A DNA stretch of 24,677 bases from Planctomycetota bacterium (GCA_016209585.1 JACQVU010000168.1:1-24677); one strand, 5' to 3'. Shown: positions 1-8,902, counted from the stretch's first letter. Notes: generated by a model from the letters alone, not told the origin. Program-made: numbers and translations.

Positions 1-1389
1 CGCCTGACCATCGTCTCGCACGACAAGTTCCAGGAGATCGTGGACTACGCCAACAGCCCCGAGTCCATCATCCGGGGCGGCCTGAAGATCGTCGGCATCC
101 CGACCGAGCGGACGCGCGTGGTCGTGGCGGAGCCGGAGATCGTCAATCGGATCGCCGAACCCGCCGTCGGGGCCGAACAACGGAAGATCCGGTTCGAGTC
201 GCCCAGGGAGCAGGAAGCGGCGAGGGCGACTTTGGAGGTCATCCACCGGGAGTTCGAGCGCCTGCCGCGCTCCGCCGACCTTACCAAGTCCGAAATCCAG
301 AAGCAGATCGTCGAGAAGGTCAAGACGCTCATCACGCCCGTCCAGCGGGAGATCGAGGGCGTGACTGAGAAGGTGGACGTGGAGAAAGTCGTGGCTAAGA
401 CCATCCAACTCCGCAACGAATTATCGATCGACATCCCCCGCATCACGATCCGGCCCGTGGGCGACGTCACCCGGGGCTACCGCGAGTTCAAGATGGACCT
501 TTCGCGGGTGAACTACCAACCCGTGGACAACGCGATCCTGATCCAGGAGTTGCACCGCCGCGAGCAGCAGCGGCTCGGGAGCGGAACCGGCATCGCCCCC
601 GAGGAAAAGCCCGAGGACTACCTGGTGCGCGGGCTGATCGATTTCGACGACATCTCCTACGACGATCAGGCCGAGATGCTTTATACGCTGGCCGGGCAGG
701 TGGTGGCCCATCTGCACTCCTATCTGAGGGATGGGAGCGAGGTCCTCAACGTCCTCCAGTACCACCAGCAGGGGTTGGTCAACCTGATTCATGCCCAGAT
801 GCAGGAACACTACGAGGACAAGGCCGCGGCCTACGAGGCGCACGTGAGCAAGGGGTTCACCACGCTCCGGCCGAACAACTATTCGGCTCCGGCCGACGAG
901 GCCGAGCGCGACTTTCGCGCGCCGGTCACGAGGAAGCAGGACATCCGCAAGATGCTCTTCAGCGGGTTCAAGAGGTGCCTCTACCGGGTCCAGAAGTTCG
1001 ATTCGGATTCGGAGCGTCGGTTCGCGGTCGTCCTGGAGAACGACAAGGAAGTTCTGAAGTGGTTCAAGCCAACCACGAACGATCTTCCGATCTTCCACAA
1101 ATATGAAGGTGAAGATCATTCGTATAGGCCGGATTTCGTTGTGGAAACCAAGAACGCCAAATACATCTGCGAGATCAAGGATGCTGAGGAGACGGATGAC
1201 GAAGAAGTCACCGCCAAGGCGGAAGCCGCCACGGCATGGTGCCCGTACGCCACGAAGCATGAACGCGAGAACGGCGGCAAGCCGTGGACCTACCTGCTGA
1301 TCCCCCACGACGTGATCACGGACAACAAGACCCTGAAGGGTCTGGCTGCATCCTGCGCCTTCCGGGAAGAGAAGGGGACGGTCACATGA
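1..1389 (+). CDS. Type III restriction enzyme R subunit (Res), C-terminal part
   Basis: The frame is open from the first base, so the 5' end lies outside the window; about 462 residues are visible. The helicase core is not visible. The visible C-terminal half carries a PD-(D/E)XK nuclease signature: a Ser-Glu-rich helix (coded near 1000-1020), then RPDFVV with the aspartate coded at 1132-1134, then CEIK with Glu at 1171-1173 and Lys at 1177-1179. In type III Res proteins this domain cuts DNA after ATP-dependent communication between two Mod-recognised sites. The segment of charged helices before it fits the linker of that family. The gene ends in TGA at 1387. Its last third is AT-richer than its neighbours (25 of 60 bases are G or C in 1081-1140), which suggests horizontal acquisition. 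No mod gene follows, so any partner would lie upstream. Another helicase-nuclease defence protein with the same C-terminal domain is possible. Confidence 0.75.
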   Translation, partial: RLTIVSHDKFQEIVDYANSPESIIRGGLKIVGIPTERTRVVVAEPEIVNRIAEPAVGAEQRKIRFESPREQEAARATLEVIHREFERLPRSADLTKSEIQKQIVEKVKTLITPVQREIEGVTEKVDVEKVVAKTIQLRNELSIDIPRITIRPVGDVTRGYREFKMDLSRVNYQPVDNAILIQELHRREQQRLGSGTGIAPEEKPEDYLVRGLIDFDDISYDDQAEMLYTLAGQVVAHLHSYLRDGSEVLNVLQYHQQGLVNLIHAQMQEHYEDKAAAYEAHVSKGFTTLRPNNYSAPADEAERDFRAPVTRKQDIRKMLFSGFKRCLYRVQKFDSDSERRFAVVLENDKEVLKWFKPTTNDLPIFHKYEGEDHSYRPDFVVETKNAKYICEIKDAEETDDEEVTAKAEAATAWCPYATKHERENGGKPWTYLLIPHDVITDNKTLKGLAASCAFREEKGTVT

Positions 1390-1437
1390 CGGTCACGGCC
1401 GCGACCGGGGACCGGGGCCCGGAACCCGGCTCCGGCG

Positions 1438-1465
1438 TTGATCAGGCGGCGCGCTCTGCTACCAT
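1438..1465 (+). promoter_or_regulatory. Candidate sigma70-type promoter for the HEAT-repeat lipoprotein gene
   Basis: TTGATC (1438-1443) and TACCAT (1460-1465) are separated by 16 bp, each matching four of six consensus positions. The predicted start of transcription, near 1472, lies about 25 bases before the ATG at 1498. The match is moderate and was found by eye. Confidence 0.4.
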
Positions 1466-1497
1466 TCGGTGGGGCGTCAACTGCCGTGGGAACCGTG

Positions 1498-4023
1498 ATG
1501 CTTGATCCGCGACACTCGTGGCCGGCGGCGCTGCTGGTGCTTCTGGCGCTCTTGGCGGCGGCGGGGTGTAACGGCGAATCGGTCCGGGGCGCCGGCGATG
1601 GCGAGCCGCCGGCCCGCGATCCCGCCGCCCGGGCGCCAACGCCGCTCGCGGACGAGGTGCGCGCCGAGTATGCCCGGCAACTGGCCGTCGGCGACGACGC
1701 CGGGCTGTTGGTCTCCGCGGCCACGCCGCTGGTGGCGGCGGCGGGAGTGGACCCGGCGTCGCGGGAGGTGATCGAGGGGATTCTGGCGCCGGCCCAGGCG
1801 TCGCCGGCGGCGCTGGCGGTGCTCACGGCGCTGTCGAACCCAAGCCAGGCGGAGCAAGCGCCGCTGTTCTTGAGGTTGGTGATCGCCTTTCTGGACCCTG
1901 GGGGAGAGACCGGAGGCGACGATCTGACGCGCGGCGTGCGGGCGCGGGCGGTCGCCGTGGTCCGCGCGGCGCCGCGGAAAGAGGCGGCGCCGTTGTTGCG
2001 GGAAGCGACCAGGCCGACGGAGCGGGCGGCGTTGCGCATCCAGGCCATTCAGGCGCTGGCGTTGCTGCACGCACTCGAGGTCGCGCAAGACGGGACGTTG
2101 ATCGACTACCTGGCGCCGGGAACTGACCCGGCCGTGCGGCGCGCCGCGCACCGCGCGCTGGTGGACATCACGGGCTACGAACTGGGGGCGCCTCAGGCCG
2201 AGTGGCGCCGGTGGCAGGCGGAAAACGGTGGCAAGTCGCCGGAACAATACACTCAAGGGCTTTTGGCCGAGGTGCGCGACCGCATCCGCGTGCGGGATCG
2301 GATCATCGCGGCGCTCACGGCCGAGATCCTGCGCGGCGCGGACCGCGATCGCGTGGAGAAACTGGCGCTGGACTCCGAACTGCCCGACGACGCCCGCGCC
2401 CTGGCGCTGGACGCGCTCGTGGATCGCCTGCGTTCCCGGCCGCCGGACGCGGCCGACGGCGACGCCCTGGTGGCCCGCCTGAAACCCCTCCTCGCGCCCG
2501 GGAACACGCCGGCGTTGCGCGAGCGCGCCCTGGCCGCGCTCTCCTGTGCCGGCCCCGCCGCCGCGCCGCTGTTGCGGGAGGTGCTGGCGACGGAGAGCGA
2601 CGAGGCCCTGCGCCTGGCCACGGTGCGGGCCTTGGGCGGGGCCGGTGACCGCGAGACGCTGATCCTGCTGGGCCGGCAACTGGACGCCGTGAGCGAGCAG
2701 CAGGTGCCCACGGCGCGCGAGACGGCCACGGCGCTGGCGCGCGTGGCCGCGGCGCTGCGCGACCCTTCTGCGATCCCGCGGTTGCGCGGGGCCGGCCAGC
2801 GCATCGCCGATGAGTCGTTCCAACAGACGCTCTTCCAGGCGTTCCAGGTGGTGCTGGCCGCGTCGGGCGGCGCGGCGTCGGAGTATCGCGGGGAAGTGGC
2901 GCTGTACATGGTCGACGGCGCGCTGGCGCCGGACCTCTGGGGCGGCCGCGGCGCGAGTTTCCGCATGGACGCGGTGAAGTATGTCGGCGAAATGGGGATT
3001 GGCAGCGGCGCCGGGCGGTTGCGGGCCATCGCCGCCGATCCCCTGGACCCGGCGGCCGGGCCGGCGCTGGTGGCGTTGGCGAAAGTGGCGGCCGGCGAAG
3101 ACCAGACGCGCGCCCTGGCCCTCTCCCTCTACGCCCGGCCAGCCATGCGCGGCTTCGGGCTGGAGGCGCTGGAGACGGTGGCGCTGGCTCAGCCGGCGCA
3201 CGCGGTGGAGATTGTGCAGGGGGTGGACGCGCACGACTCGGCCGACGCGCTCCGCCTGGCCGCGAAGTTGCAACAGGCGCTGCCGCGGGAACAGGGCGAC
3301 CTGCTCGCGCGCCTCCGCCACCTGGAGCCGCAACTGACGGTGAAGACGGCGCAATGGCGCGGCGCGCTGGATCGCCTCGCCCAACTGGTCGCCGACCCGA
3401 AGGTCGACCCGGACGCGGCGCGGACCACGGCGGAGGCCTGCCTGCGCAACGCCTTCCTTTCGTCCGCGGGGCGCGCCGTCTCGCCCGAACGCGGTCCGGC
3501 GCTGCTTCGCGCCGTGCGCCTGGCGAACGAGAAACTGGGGCGCGCGCTGGAGAAACCCTACCTGGACCACGTTCAGGACCTGCGCGGCCGCGACTTCAAC
3601 GTCTTCGTCGACGTGGTTCTCCACACCCGCTCGCTGGCGCTTCCCAACGGGCCGGTCGCGGGCTTCGGTCCGGAAATCTTCGCCGCGCTTCCCGAACCCG
3701 ACCAGGCGCGGGTCATCGACCGCGCCACCGACCGCGCCGTCCACGAACCACCGCTCCGCCCCGCCGCCCTGACGCTGCTCAAGGAGATGCTGCGCGATGA
3801 TTCCGCGACCGGCCGGCGCTCTGAAACCCTCGTGAGGTGCCTGGAGGGCGACGATCGCGACGCCGCCGCCGGCGCCCTCGAAGTTCTTTCCCTCCTTCAC
3901 CCGGCGCGGCCGGTGCGTTATACGTGGTCCGACAACCCCGACGAGCGGCGCGCCGCGGCCGAGAACGTGCGCGCCATCCTCGGCCTTCCGCGACGCGACG
4001 CCGCCCCGCCACCCGGCGGGTAG
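1498..4023 (+). CDS. HEAT-repeat lipoprotein
   Basis: The product has 841 residues. I chose the ATG at 1498 because it starts directly with a lipoprotein signal peptide: short n-region, a Leu/Ala core and a lipobox ending Ala-Ala-Gly-Cys, with the lipidated cysteine at residue 24. An upstream in-frame TTG at 1438 coincides with a possible -35 box. The mature protein is almost entirely alpha-helical, with degenerate two-helix HEAT/PBS-lyase-like repeats rich in Ala, Leu and Arg; clear units lie around residues 155-215 and 305-420. Such solenoids are protein-protein interaction scaffolds, here anchored to a membrane and facing the periplasm. No catalytic motif is visible. The gene is followed after 34 bp by a small membrane-protein gene and then recJ, all on the same strand, so the three may be co-transcribed. 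The role is unknown; the HEAT assignment rests on helix periodicity and composition. Confidence 0.75.
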   Translation: MLDPRHSWPAALLVLLALLAAAGCNGESVRGAGDGEPPARDPAARAPTPLADEVRAEYARQLAVGDDAGLLVSAATPLVAAAGVDPASREVIEGILAPAQASPAALAVLTALSNPSQAEQAPLFLRLVIAFLDPGGETGGDDLTRGVRARAVAVVRAAPRKEAAPLLREATRPTERAALRIQAIQALALLHALEVAQDGTLIDYLAPGTDPAVRRAAHRALVDITGYELGAPQAEWRRWQAENGGKSPEQYTQGLLAEVRDRIRVRDRIIAALTAEILRGADRDRVEKLALDSELPDDARALALDALVDRLRSRPPDAADGDALVARLKPLLAPGNTPALRERALAALSCAGPAAAPLLREVLATESDEALRLATVRALGGAGDRETLILLGRQLDAVSEQQVPTARETATALARVAAALRDPSAIPRLRGAGQRIADESFQQTLFQAFQVVLAASGGAASEYRGEVALYMVDGALAPDLWGGRGASFRMDAVKYVGEMGIGSGAGRLRAIAADPLDPAAGPALVALAKVAAGEDQTRALALSLYARPAMRGFGLEALETVALAQPAHAVEIVQGVDAHDSADALRLAAKLQQALPREQGDLLARLRHLEPQLTVKTAQWRGALDRLAQLVADPKVDPDAARTTAEACLRNAFLSSAGRAVSPERGPALLRAVRLANEKLGRALEKPYLDHVQDLRGRDFNVFVDVVLHTRSLALPNGPVAGFGPEIFAALPEPDQARVIDRATDRAVHEPPLRPAALTLLKEMLRDDSATGRRSETLVRCLEGDDRDAAAGALEVLSLLHPARPVRYTWSDNPDERRAAAENVRAILGLPRRDAAPPPGG

Positions 4024-4057
4024 CCCCGCCCTCGAAACGCCCCGGCCGGTCGCCCCA

Positions 4058-4630
4058 ATGATTTTCCATCTCTTCACCAAGCCGGTCTTCCGCGGGCGCC
4101 GCGCCCGGTCCACGGCGCGTATGTTGCCCGTTCTCACGGCGCTGGCGGCCGCGGCGGGATGTCGCGAGAAGCAGGCGATGATTCCCTCCGACAAGACCGG
4201 CGCCGACTTCCTGTCAAACGTCTCCACCCACTGGGGCCAGACGCCGGAGGCCATGCGCGAGGCCTTCACCGTCTTCTTCGTGCTCGCCCTGGGCGTGGTG
4301 GCCTTCCTGCTCTACCGCCAGAAACTGGCGCCGAAGATCGCGGCGCGCCGCAAGATGGAGGAGACGCTGGCGTCGCTCTTCGACGCGCACGGCCTGGCCG
4401 CCGCGGAACAGGCGGTGCTGCTGCGGGCGGTCGACTTCCTCGATCTCGCCAATCCCCTGCTGCTCTTCGTCCGCCGCGGGCTGCTGGAGCGGTACGCCGA
4501 CGCCCGGCCTGGCGCCGAGGGGCAGACCGCCCGCGCCCTTCTGGCGCGCCTGTTCGGTCCCGCGCCGGAGCGGGAGGCGACGGAACCCCCCAGCCGCGAC
4601 GCGGACCCCGCGCCCCCCCCCGCGCCGTGA
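4058..4630 (+). CDS. Small membrane-anchored protein of unknown function
   Basis: The product has 190 residues and I do not recognise the family. From ATG 4058 it has an Arg-rich n-region (residues 8-21), a hydrophobic stretch and a lipobox-like Ala-Ala-Gly-Cys with Cys35. A second, convincing transmembrane segment follows at about residues 70-86. The remainder (about 90-175) is a helical cytosolic-looking domain with a pattern of Leu, Phe and Arg, faintly like the helical segment preceding PilZ domains in some proteins, but no PilZ motif follows. An alternative ATG at 4121 would remove the positive n-region and is less likely. The C-terminus is Pro-rich and includes three consecutive proline codons made of nine C. 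The stop TGA (4628-4630) overlaps the GTG start of recJ, indicating translational coupling. Confidence 0.6.
   Translation: MIFHLFTKPVFRGRRARSTARMLPVLTALAAAAGCREKQAMIPSDKTGADFLSNVSTHWGQTPEAMREAFTVFFVLALGVVAFLLYRQKLAPKIAARRKMEETLASLFDAHGLAAAEQAVLLRAVDFLDLANPLLLFVRRGLLERYADARPGAEGQTARALLARLFGPAPEREATEPPSRDADPAPPPAP
4613..4621 (+). repeat. C9 homopolymer forming Pro-Pro-Pro just before recJ
   Basis: Nine consecutive C form exactly three CCC codons at the end of the upstream gene, five bases before the recJ GTG start. The recJ frame is open from 4159 right through this run. A one-base slip here, in the ribosome or the DNA, would therefore fuse the membrane protein to RecJ. Consecutive prolines also cause ribosome pausing. 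Confidence 0.8.
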
Positions 4631-6441
4631 CCGCCCAGGCGCACGAAGCGGCCGCCTCCGTCGCGCCCACCTGGGTCTTTCCCGATCCCGCGCCGGAGGT
4701 GGCCGAGCCGCTGGCGCGCCGGCTGGGGTTGCACCCCCTGGTGGCCGCCGTGCTCGCCGCGCGCGGCGTCGACTCCGAGGCGGCGGCGGAGCGTTTCCTC
4801 TCGCCCCATCTCACCCACCTGCACGATCCGGCGCTCCTCCTGGGCGTGCCCCAGGCCGCCGAGCGGCTGTGTCGCGCGATCCGGTCGCGCGAGCGCATCG
4901 TGATCTATGGCGATTACGACGTGGACGGCGCCGCAGCCACGGCCATGCTGCTCTCCTTCTTCCGGCTGCTCGACGCGGACGTCGATCACTACATCCCCAG
5001 CCGGTTGGAGGAGGGGTACGGCATCGGCCCGCGGGGGATCGAGGCGATGTCGGCGCGCGCGGCGCGGGTGGTGATCACGGTGGACAACGGAATGTCCAGC
5101 GTTGACGAGATCGACGAGTTGACGCGGCGCGGGATGGAGGTGATCGTCACCGACCACCACGTGCCCGGCCCGGCCATTCCCCGCGCGCTGGCGGTGATCA
5201 ACCCCAAGCAACCGGGCTGCCCCTACCCGTTCAAAATGCTCGCGGGCGTGGGCGTGGCGTTCAAACTGGCCTGGGCGACCGCGCGGGCGCTGGCGGGAGG
5301 CGACCGGGTCTCGGCGCCGATGCGGGAGTTTCTGGTGAACGCGCTCGCCTCGGTGGCGCTGGGCACCGTGGCCGACGTGGCGCCGCTGGTCGACGAGAAC
5401 CGCGTGTTCGTCCACTACGGCCTGCGCATGCTCGACTCCGCCGCCTCCCCCGGCCTGCGCGCGCTGCTGGCGGTCAGCGAGAGCCGAAGCGCGTCCGGGC
5501 GCCCCGGCGCACCGGGAGGCGGGCGGCTCACGGCGACCGACCTGAGTTTCCGCCTCGGCCCGCGCTTGAACGCGGCGGGGCGGCTGGGGGCGGCCGACCT
5601 CACCGTGCGCCTGCTGACGGCCGGAAGCGAGGAGGAGGCGCGCGACCTGGCCGCGCGCGTGGAAGGAGAGAACCGGCGCCGCAAGGAGATCGAACGGGCC
5701 ATCGAGGAGGAGGCGCGCGCGCGCGTCGAGCGCGAGGTGGACCTTTCGCGTGATCGCGTCATCGTGCTGGCGTCACAGGGGTGGCATCCGGGGGTCATCG
5801 GCATCGTCTGCGCCCGCCTGCTGGACCGTTTTCACCGCCCCGCCGTGCTCATCGCTCTCGACGGCGCGGTGGGGCGCGGTTCGGCCCGCTCGTCGCCGGA
5901 GACGCCCGTGTTCGCGGCCATGGAGCAGTGCCGTGAATTGTTTGATTCCTTCGGCGGCCACGCGGCCGCGGCCGGGTTCGTCATCCAGGCGTCGCGCGTG
6001 CCGGCGCTGCGGGAGGCGTTGAACCAGGCCCTCACCGACGCCGCCGCCGGCGACGAGACCGCCTTCCGCCCCACGCTGGCCGTCGACGCCCGCGCGCGCC
6101 TGGCCGACCTGACGCCGGACCTGCTCCGGGGGTTGGAACGCCTGGCCCCCTTCGGCGTGGGCAATCCCGAACCGATCCTGGCCGCGGAGGGCCTCGAACT
6201 GGCCGGCCGCCCGCGGTTGGTCGGACGCTCGTTCAACCACCTGATCTTCACCGCCCGGCAGGGCGACGTTTCACTGCGCGCCGTGGCCTTCAACCAGGGC
6301 GGGCGTATGAACGAATTGTTGAAGGCCGAGCGCTTCTCCCTCGCCTTCCGGCCCCGGCCCGACACCTGGACCGGCGGCGAGGCCATCGAACTCCACGTCG
6401 AAGACCTCCGCCAGAGCGGCCAGCCGCCGATCACCGCGTGA
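4627..6441 (+). CDS. recJ: Single-stranded-DNA-specific exonuclease RecJ
   Basis: The product has 604 residues, close to the usual 570-600 for RecJ. This 5'-to-3' single-strand exonuclease acts in recombinational and mismatch repair. DHH-superfamily motifs appear in order: GDYDVDG (residues 95-101, metal-binding Asp), TVDNG (about 154-158), VTDHH with D176-H177-H178, and the DHHA1 motif GGHAAAAGF starting at residue 443. The C-terminal OB-like domain contains the familiar FGVGNPEP stretch. I chose the GTG at 4627 because the residues upstream in the same frame have no RecJ character and it overlaps the previous stop codon as GTGA, so translation is probably coupled. The 3' end overlaps the convergent lipoprotein gene by 11 bp. 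All catalytic motifs look intact. Confidence 0.95.
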   Translation: MTAQAHEAAASVAPTWVFPDPAPEVAEPLARRLGLHPLVAAVLAARGVDSEAAAERFLSPHLTHLHDPALLLGVPQAAERLCRAIRSRERIVIYGDYDVDGAAATAMLLSFFRLLDADVDHYIPSRLEEGYGIGPRGIEAMSARAARVVITVDNGMSSVDEIDELTRRGMEVIVTDHHVPGPAIPRALAVINPKQPGCPYPFKMLAGVGVAFKLAWATARALAGGDRVSAPMREFLVNALASVALGTVADVAPLVDENRVFVHYGLRMLDSAASPGLRALLAVSESRSASGRPGAPGGGRLTATDLSFRLGPRLNAAGRLGAADLTVRLLTAGSEEEARDLAARVEGENRRRKEIERAIEEEARARVEREVDLSRDRVIVLASQGWHPGVIGIVCARLLDRFHRPAVLIALDGAVGRGSARSSPETPVFAAMEQCRELFDSFGGHAAAAGFVIQASRVPALREALNQALTDAAAGDETAFRPTLAVDARARLADLTPDLLRGLERLAPFGVGNPEPILAAEGLELAGRPRLVGRSFNHLIFTARQGDVSLRAVAFNQGGRMNELLKAERFSLAFRPRPDTWTGGEAIELHVEDLRQSGQPPITA

Positions 6442-8902
6442 TGGCGCGCTCATCGGCGTTGACGATCTCGTAGAAACTCCCGTCGCGCGCCTCGACGATC
6501 CCCGCGAAACGGCGCAGCGCCACCCGCGCCACGAACGTGCCGGTCGACGCGCCGCCGGCGATCTCATAGTCCGACGCCACCAGCGTCACCGGCGCCGTGA
6601 GGTCGGCCACACCGTTCCGCGAAACCCCGGTGATCTCGCGCGACGCCCCGGCGGTCGTGCCGCGAAAGAGCACCACGCGGTCGTTCATCCCCTCCACGGC
6701 CCACCCCAGGCTCAAACCGTCGCTCGACACCGCCACTCCGCCCCCAGGCGCAAGAAGCGTCTGGCGCCAGCGGAACGGCGCCCCGCCGTCATCCTTCGTC
6801 GGGCCGGTGACGTCCACCGTGCAGTGCTCCCCGGGAACGTAGGCCAGAGACGAGGCCGTGTAGACCCCCGGCTTGGTGTTCGGCAAGGTGGTGAGCACGT
6901 TGACCACCCCGTTGCCGGGCGAACTGAAAGTGACCGTCGCGCCGTTGATCCCCGCGTTCTTGTTGACCGCGTCGCGCAGCGTCAGCGTGAACGCCACCGT
7001 CTCCACGCCGGAGGCTCGCGTCCGCGCCAGCGACGCCGTGATTTGAACGTCCGCGATGCCGCTCGCCAGGTCCGCCGGCGGGGGAAGGGGGGAGGTGACG
7101 CGCAGCCGCGCCGGGCCGAAGAAGCCGCTGCTCTTCCCCGTGGGGTTCAACGCGCGCATCTCCAGGTCGTCGCCCACGTCGAAGGTGGAGGGGAGCGCGA
7201 AGGAGAGTTCCGCGAACGACCCCCGCGTCACCGCGAACGGCGCCAGCGTGATCGCCTGGCTGGTCTGGGCCGCGTCCCGAAGTTCAACCGTGACGCCCGG
7301 CAGGAAGTTCACCCCGGTCACCGTCACCGTGGCGCCCGGCGCCGCCGACGAGGGCGTGAAGCCCGTGACGGAAGGCGAACGCTCCGCCGCCTCCGCCGCC
7401 GTGAGCAGCGTCACGCGAACGGGCTGGGACGTCTGCCTCACCGTCGCGGTCCCCACCACGTGCGAGACCCGCACCACGGTGTCGCCGGTCACCGCCCCGG
7501 CCGGCACGGCGACGGAGAAAAAGCGTCCGTTGTACGCCGGCGTCAACGCCGGGTCGCCGGACGCGGCCACGCCGTCCTCCCCCGTCCCGCCCGCGCCGGG
7601 GAAGAGCACCGCGTTGGCCGCGGCCGTCACGGGAGAAAGCCCGCTGGCGTACACGGTGAACGTCTCGCCGGCGGTCGTCTCCGTGGGGCTGGCCGACGTG
7701 ACCACCACCGCCTCGGGTTGACCGACGGGCGGCAGCACCACCACGGCGGCCTCGCCCCGCGCCCCGCCGGCCGTGGCGCTGATCTTCACCGCGCCGATCC
7801 CGCGGCCAATCACCAGGCCCGAGGCGTCCACCGTGGCCACGGCGGGGTCCGACGTGGACCATGAGAACGACACGTTCGCGACCGGCGCGGCCCGGTCGTC
7901 CAGCGCCTGCGCGGCCAGCACGGCGCTGGTCCCCACCGCCAGCACCGGCGCGGCGGGTGTGATGGCGATGGACGCCGGCGCCGGCAGGCGGCCGTCCGAC
8001 GCCCCCAGCGCCGCGACGATCTCCGGGCTGGCGGTCGCGCCCGATAGGTTGCGCGTCGCGTCGCCCGAGAACCGCCACAGCGCCGCCGCCAGGCTGCTGG
8101 TGGCCGCCGTGGCCGGCAACGCCCCGCCGGCCAGCGGAACGCCCGTGGTCCGCCCGCCGCCGGCGGGCTGCAGGCCGTCGAACCGGCCGTCGGCGACGTC
8201 CAGCGCCAGCGCGGCCACGAGGTCGAAGGGGTTGCTCAGCGACGGCGCGGCGCCCGCCCGCAGGTCCTCAGCCAGCCGCGAGAGCGCCGCGAGCAAAAGG
8301 CCGTATTGCGCCGCCCCGGAAGTCGCCGCCGCCCCGCCCTCGGTCCGGGCGCCGGCGTCGATGGGCGCTGTGCGCAGAATGTCAGCCACGCCGAAGTGGT
8401 TGCCCACCAGCGTGGCCGCGATCCGCGCGTTGTCGACCGTCAGGCCGCCGGCCCGCGCCCCGGCCAGCGTGGCCGCGAAGTGGGTCAGCGGCGTCACCAC
8501 CAGGCCCGTCAGCGCCTCGCCCGGTCGCGCCGTGACCGCCGCGGTCATCTCCTGCCCGGCGGCCAGCGTCACGCGCTCCAGCGTGGCCTCGTCGGCGTAA
8601 GTTCCGCCGGTCGCCCGCAAAAACAGCATGTCGCCCAGCGGGGCGCCCGCCGGCAACCGCATCGTGAACCGCCCGGCCCCGTCGGTGGCCGCGGCCGCGA
8701 TCTCGCGGTCGACGCGCCCGGCCGCGTCAACCGTGAACAGCCGCACGGTCGCCCCGGACACCGGCCCCTTCGACACCATCCCGGAAACCACCGGCCCGGA
8801 CGTCTCAGCCAGCAGCGTCAGGAGCGAATCGGAAGGCGCGCCGCAACCGGCCGCGACCACGGCCGCCGCCAGGATCACTGTGAACAACCGCCTCAGGCGC
8901 AT
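6431..8902 (-). CDS. Surface or secreted lipoprotein with Ig-like (Big_2) and IPT/TIG domains
   Basis: The product has 823 residues from ATG 8902 (complement). It begins with an ideal lipoprotein signal: MRLRR n-region, Ile/Leu/Ala/Val core and Ala-Ala-Gly-Cys with Cys20; residue +2 is Gly, so there is no inner-membrane retention Asp. ATG 8920 is an alternative start six residues upstream with a G-rich stretch before it. Domains: a carboxypeptidase-regulatory-like beta sandwich (about 38-85), an Ala-rich helical region (130-300), a Big_2 Ig-like domain (about 310-390, with SWSTSDPAVATVD), an IPT/TIG domain (about 509-600, with GFTPSSAAPGATVTVTG) and further beta domains to the end. Such proteins are usually extracellular adhesins or structural surface proteins; no enzyme motif is visible. 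Its stop lies inside the 3' end of recJ, which is transcribed in the opposite direction. Confidence 0.8.
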   Translation of the reverse strand: MRLRRLFTVILAAAVVAAGCGAPSDSLLTLLAETSGPVVSGMVSKGPVSGATVRLFTVDAAGRVDREIAAAATDGAGRFTMRLPAGAPLGDMLFLRATGGTYADEATLERVTLAAGQEMTAAVTARPGEALTGLVVTPLTHFAATLAGARAGGLTVDNARIAATLVGNHFGVADILRTAPIDAGARTEGGAAATSGAAQYGLLLAALSRLAEDLRAGAAPSLSNPFDLVAALALDVADGRFDGLQPAGGGRTTGVPLAGGALPATAATSSLAAALWRFSGDATRNLSGATASPEIVAALGASDGRLPAPASIAITPAAPVLAVGTSAVLAAQALDDRAAPVANVSFSWSTSDPAVATVDASGLVIGRGIGAVKISATAGGARGEAAVVVLPPVGQPEAVVVTSASPTETTAGETFTVYASGLSPVTAAANAVLFPGAGGTGEDGVAASGDPALTPAYNGRFFSVAVPAGAVTGDTVVRVSHVVGTATVRQTSQPVRVTLLTAAEAAERSPSVTGFTPSSAAPGATVTVTGVNFLPGVTVELRDAAQTSQAITLAPFAVTRGSFAELSFALPSTFDVGDDLEMRALNPTGKSSGFFGPARLRVTSPLPPPADLASGIADVQITASLARTRASGVETVAFTLTLRDAVNKNAGINGATVTFSSPGNGVVNVLTTLPNTKPGVYTASSLAYVPGEHCTVDVTGPTKDDGGAPFRWRQTLLAPGGGVAVSSDGLSLGWAVEGMNDRVVLFRGTTAGASREITGVSRNGVADLTAPVTLVASDYEIAGGASTGTFVARVALRRFAGIVEARDGSFYEIVNADERAITR

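Noticed and set aside
1477..4269. 930-codon open frame on the minus strand opposite the HEAT gene
   Set aside because: It is a shadow produced by high-GC codon bias: Arg/Gln/Gly/His-rich low-complexity translation, no motifs, and it spans two real genes.
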